Assembly: GCF_001982635.1 (NCBI RefSeq)
Contig: NZ_MKFI01000007.1
Location: forward strand, 1 to 64,000
DNA from: Bradyrhizobium mercantei
Lineage (GTDB): Bacteria > Pseudomonadota > Alphaproteobacteria > Rhizobiales > Xanthobacteraceae
Length of the DNA stretch: 64,000 nucleotides
Direction: 5' to 3'
This document shows, piece after piece, positions 61,321 to 64,000 of this stretch (positions are counted from its first letter, which is position 1; each line of letters begins with the position of its first letter). Below the pieces are notes generated by a model. It ran no database searches and was not told the origin of the DNA. It was given only the letters and a program-made list of their open reading frames with translations. A program made the translations under genes and the position numbers.

Positions 61321-62604
61321 CTAGCCCTTCAGCTTCTCCGCCGCCACCGCCTGCCAGGCGATATCGCGGCGGCAGAAGCCTTCCGGCCATTTGATCCGAT
61401 CGACCGCCTGATAGGCGCGGTCGCGCGCTTCGGTGACCGTCTTGCCCATCGCGCAGACGTTCAGCACGCGGCCGCCGTTGGCAAGGATTGTGCCGTCCTT
61501 CGCCACCGTGCCGGCGTGGAAGATCTCGACGCCCTCGACCGAGGCTGCGTCATCGAGGCCGTCGATCCGGGTGCCCTTGATGTAGTCGCCGGGATAGCCC
61601 TTGGCCGCCATCACCACCGTGAGCGCGGGGTCCGGATACCATCGCAGATCGAAGTTCTTCAACTGGCCGTCGATCGAGGCGAGCAGCGCCGGCACGATGT
61701 CCGACATCATCCGCAGCATCAGCACCTGGCACTCGGGATCGCCGAAGCGGACGTTGTATTCGAACAGTTTTGGACCCTGCGCGGTCAGCATCACGCCGGC
61801 ATAGAGCACGCCCTTGAACGGGATGCCGCGGCGCTTCATCCCGGCGACCGTCGGCAGGATGATGCGCGCCATGATCTGGTCGTGGATTTCAGCGGTCACG
61901 AACGGCGTCGGCGAATAGGCGCCCATGCCGCCGGTGTTCGGCCCCTTGTCGTGATCGAACACCCGCTTGTGGTCCTGCGCGGCCGCGAGCGGAATCGCGG
62001 TCTCGCCGTCGCACAGCGCGAAGAAGCTGATCTCGCGCCCCGAGAGGAATTCCTCGATCACGACCTCGGCGCCGGCCGAGCCGAACGCGCCCTCGAACAT
62101 CATCGCAATGGCGGCTTCCGCCTCGTTTAGCGTCTGCGCCACCACGACGCCCTTGCCGGCCGCGAGCCCGTCGGCCTTGACCACGATCGGCGCGCCCTGG
62201 GCGCGGACGTAAGCCAGCGCGTCCTTCGCATTGTCGAAGCGGCGATAGGCGCCGGTCGGAATGTCGAACTCGCTGCAGAGGTCCTTCGTGAAGCCCTTGG
62301 AGCCTTCGAGCTGCGCGGCCTGCCTGCTCGGCCCGAACGCCTTGATGCCGACGGCGGCGAGGTCATCGACGATCCCGGCGGCGAGCGGCGTCTCCGGCCC
62401 GACCACCACCAGGTCGACCGCATTATCCTTGCAGAACGCGATGACCGCGGCATGGTCGGCGACGTCGAGCGCGACGCACTCGGCCTCGCGCGCGATCCCG
62501 GCATTGCCCGGCGCGCACCAGAGTTTGGTCACCAGCGGGGATGCGGCGATCTTCCACGCCAGCGCATGTTCGCGGCCGCCGGAACCGAGCAGGAGGATGT
62601 TCAT
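61321..62604 (-). CDS. purD: Phosphoribosylamine-glycine ligase
   Basis: PurD joins glycine to phosphoribosylamine in the second step of purine synthesis. The 427-residue ATP-grasp enzyme begins MNILLLGSGGREHALAWKIA, has VVGPETPLAAGIVDDLA, IVVKADGLAAGKGVVVA, GPNTGGMGAYSPTP and YNVRFGDPECQ. The start at 62604 is fixed by the family N-terminus. It is divergent from xseA, with about 165 bases between. Confidence 0.97.
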   Translation of the reverse strand: MNILLLGSGGREHALAWKIAASPLVTKLWCAPGNAGIAREAECVALDVADHAAVIAFCKDNAVDLVVVGPETPLAAGIVDDLAAVGIKAFGPSRQAAQLEGSKGFTKDLCSEFDIPTGAYRRFDNAKDALAYVRAQGAPIVVKADGLAAGKGVVVAQTLNEAEAAIAMMFEGAFGSAGAEVVIEEFLSGREISFFALCDGETAIPLAAAQDHKRVFDHDKGPNTGGMGAYSPTPFVTAEIHDQIMARIILPTVAGMKRRGIPFKGVLYAGVMLTAQGPKLFEYNVRFGDPECQVLMLRMMSDIVPALLASIDGQLKNFDLRWYPDPALTVVMAAKGYPGDYIKGTRIDGLDDAASVEGVEIFHAGTVAKDGTILANGGRVLNVCAMGKTVTEARDRAYQAVDRIKWPEGFCRRDIAWQAVAAEKLKG

Positions 62605-62768
62605 CAGGTGTCGCCGATCAGAGGGGTTGTAACGCCGTTTGGTCCGGTTTAGCACGCTCGCGGACCGCAGCAACACGCGGTTCGATCATGTGGATATGTG
62701 ATTCGACGCTTGAAACGAGGCGTCCGGACCTTGCACACGGGGTCGAAAACCCCGATTCTATAGGCCAG

Positions 62769-64000
62769 ATGACCGCTGCTCCGAATCTCGTCAACGCGCC
62801 TGAATTCACCGTCTCGGAACTCTCCTCCGCCCTGAAGCGGACGGTGGAGGACCGGTTTGGCCATGTCCGCGTCCGCGGCGAGATTTCGGGCTTTCGCGGC
62901 CCGCACTCCTCCGGCCACTGCTATTTCGCCCTGAAGGACGAGAGCGCCAAGATCGAGGCCGTGATCTGGAAGTTCGCCCACGCAAGGATGCGCTTCAAGC
63001 CGCAGGAGGGCCTCGAGGTCATCGCGACCGGCAAGCTGACCACCTATCCGAACTCCTCAAAGTACCAGATCGTCATCGATTCGCTGGAGCCGGCCGGCGT
63101 CGGCGCGCTGATGGCGCTGATGGAGGAGCGCAAGAAGAAGCTCGCGGCCGAGGGCCTGTTCGACGAGGCCCGCAAGCAGCTGTTGCCCTGGCTGCCCGAG
63201 GTGATCGGCGTGGTCACCTCGCCGACCGGCGCCGTGATCCGCGACATCCTGCATCGCCTCGAGGACCGCTTTCCCCGCCGCGTGCTGGTCTGGCCGGTCA
63301 AGGTGCAGGGCGACGGCTCGGCCGAGCAGGTCGCGGCCGCGATCCGCGGCTTCAACGCGCTGCCGGAGGGCCGGATCCCGCGGCCCGATCTGTTGATCGT
63401 CGCACGCGGCGGCGGCTCGCTGGAGGACCTGTGGTCGTTCAACGAGGAAATCGTGGTCCGCGCCGCATCCGAGAGCCATATCCCGCTGATCTCGGCGGTC
63501 GGTCACGAGACCGACATCACGCTGATCGACTTCGTCGCCGACAAGCGCGCGCCGACGCCGACCGCGGCCGCCGAAATGGCGGTGCCGGTGCGGAGCGAGC
63601 TGTTCGTCGAGGTTCAGGCGCTGGCCCGCCGCACCATGGTGTGCTGGCAGCGTGCCCAGGAGGCCCGCCGCAACGAGCTGCGTGCCGCGGCGCGTGCGTT
63701 GCCTGCGGCGAACGAATTGCTGGCGATCCCGCGGCAGCGGCTCGATCATCTCGCAGCCGGGCTGCCGCGCGGGCTGAAGGCCAACACGCACGCGCATTTC
63801 CGCCGCTTTGCCGCGTCGAGTTCGCGGCTCACCATCGGCGTGCTGCGCGGCCAGATCGCCCATGCAAGGCAGCGGCTCACCGCATCCGGCGAGCGCATCG
63901 CGCTGTCGGCGCGCGCGCTGCTGCATCGCAGGCGCGAGCGCTTCAGCGGGCTCGAGATCCGGCTCAAGGCCTCCAAGCTCGCCAACGCCAAGGCGCAGCG
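62769..64000 (+). CDS. xseA: Exodeoxyribonuclease VII large subunit, 3' end outside the window
   Basis: Exonuclease VII degrades single-stranded DNA to oligonucleotides. The frame opens at ATG 62769 and runs to the edge, giving about 410 residues. It starts with the OB-fold (VSELSSALKRTVEDRFGHV, VRGEISGFRGPHSSGHCYF) and continues with LEDLWSFNEE, VGHETDITLIDFVAD and a long coiled-coil region up to the border. The conserved catalytic region GVVTSPTGAVIRDIL is present. Confidence 0.95.
   Translation, partial: MTAAPNLVNAPEFTVSELSSALKRTVEDRFGHVRVRGEISGFRGPHSSGHCYFALKDESAKIEAVIWKFAHARMRFKPQEGLEVIATGKLTTYPNSSKYQIVIDSLEPAGVGALMALMEERKKKLAAEGLFDEARKQLLPWLPEVIGVVTSPTGAVIRDILHRLEDRFPRRVLVWPVKVQGDGSAEQVAAAIRGFNALPEGRIPRPDLLIVARGGGSLEDLWSFNEEIVVRAASESHIPLISAVGHETDITLIDFVADKRAPTPTAAAEMAVPVRSELFVEVQALARRTMVCWQRAQEARRNELRAAARALPAANELLAIPRQRLDHLAAGLPRGLKANTHAHFRRFAASSSRLTIGVLRGQIAHARQRLTASGERIALSARALLHRRRERFSGLEIRLKASKLANAKAQ

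Overview
The window is high-GC, dense, chromosome-type DNA from an alphaproteobacterium, most likely Bradyrhizobium or a close Nitrobacteraceae relative. The clues are the rplY-pth-ychF and uvrC-pgsA-moaD-moaE gene orders, an alphaproteobacterial histidyl-tRNA synthetase, a fluoroacetate-dehalogenase-type hydrolase whose catalytic residues sit at the same numbers as in the Rhodopseudomonas enzyme, and many interspersed palindromic repeats. I see about 60 protein genes, no tRNA or rRNA genes, no CRISPR array and no phage. The only mobile element is an IS30-type end at the left border.

Layout. 1-500: frameshifted IS30 transposase whose end abuts a REP-type palindrome. 0.5-3.7 kb (minus): ychF, pth, rplY and a UbiK-like gene. 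3.9-10.3 kb (plus): dienelactone hydrolase, lgt, a MidA-type methyltransferase, pgeF, a MerR regulator with its own operator-promoter, a lipoprotein and prs. 10.4-12.7 kb (minus): an SDR, an unrecognised more A/T-rich gene, and ribH2 behind an FMN riboswitch. 13.4-20 kb: ybjN-like, proC, thioesterase, tautomerase, hisS, DUF2314 protein and ilvE. 19.7-22.5 kb: MarR/PetP-like, PetR-like response regulator and histidine kinase, with large palindromes between the last two. 22.5-30.2 kb: TonB siderophore receptor, small exported proteins, RNase T2, rlmJ, a cold-shock gene with a structured leader, and an Omp25-like barrel. 30.4-43.7 kb: uvrC, pgsA, moaD, moaE, prmB, a degenerate EAL protein, a HAD protein, an orphan cheY, ribF, an acetyltransferase, ileS and lspA. 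43.9-52 kb: an active/inactive M16 peptidase pair, arfB, and a cytochrome c/VOC/Tat-subunit/GMC-dehydrogenase cluster. 52-64 kb: RHH protein, mutL, rsmD, a pseudouridine synthase with a roughly 370-residue charged disordered N-terminus, tadA, haloacetate dehalogenase, acyl-CoA dehydrogenase, purD and the start of xseA.

Functional themes. Translation and RNA modification are strongly represented (pth, rplY, hisS, ileS, rlmJ, prmB, arfB, rsmD, pseudouridine synthase, tadA). So are lipoprotein maturation (lgt and lspA), flavin supply (FMN riboswitch-ribH2 and ribF) and DNA repair (uvrC, mutL, xseA). Most genes are housekeeping. The most interesting items are the putative hitch-hiker GMC dehydrogenase with a C-X5-C-X3-C cluster motif, the defluorinase-type hydrolase, the disordered-tail pseudouridine synthase, the TipF-like degenerate EAL protein, and structured leaders in front of the cold-shock gene and ilvE. 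I found no convincing wholly new multi-gene system.
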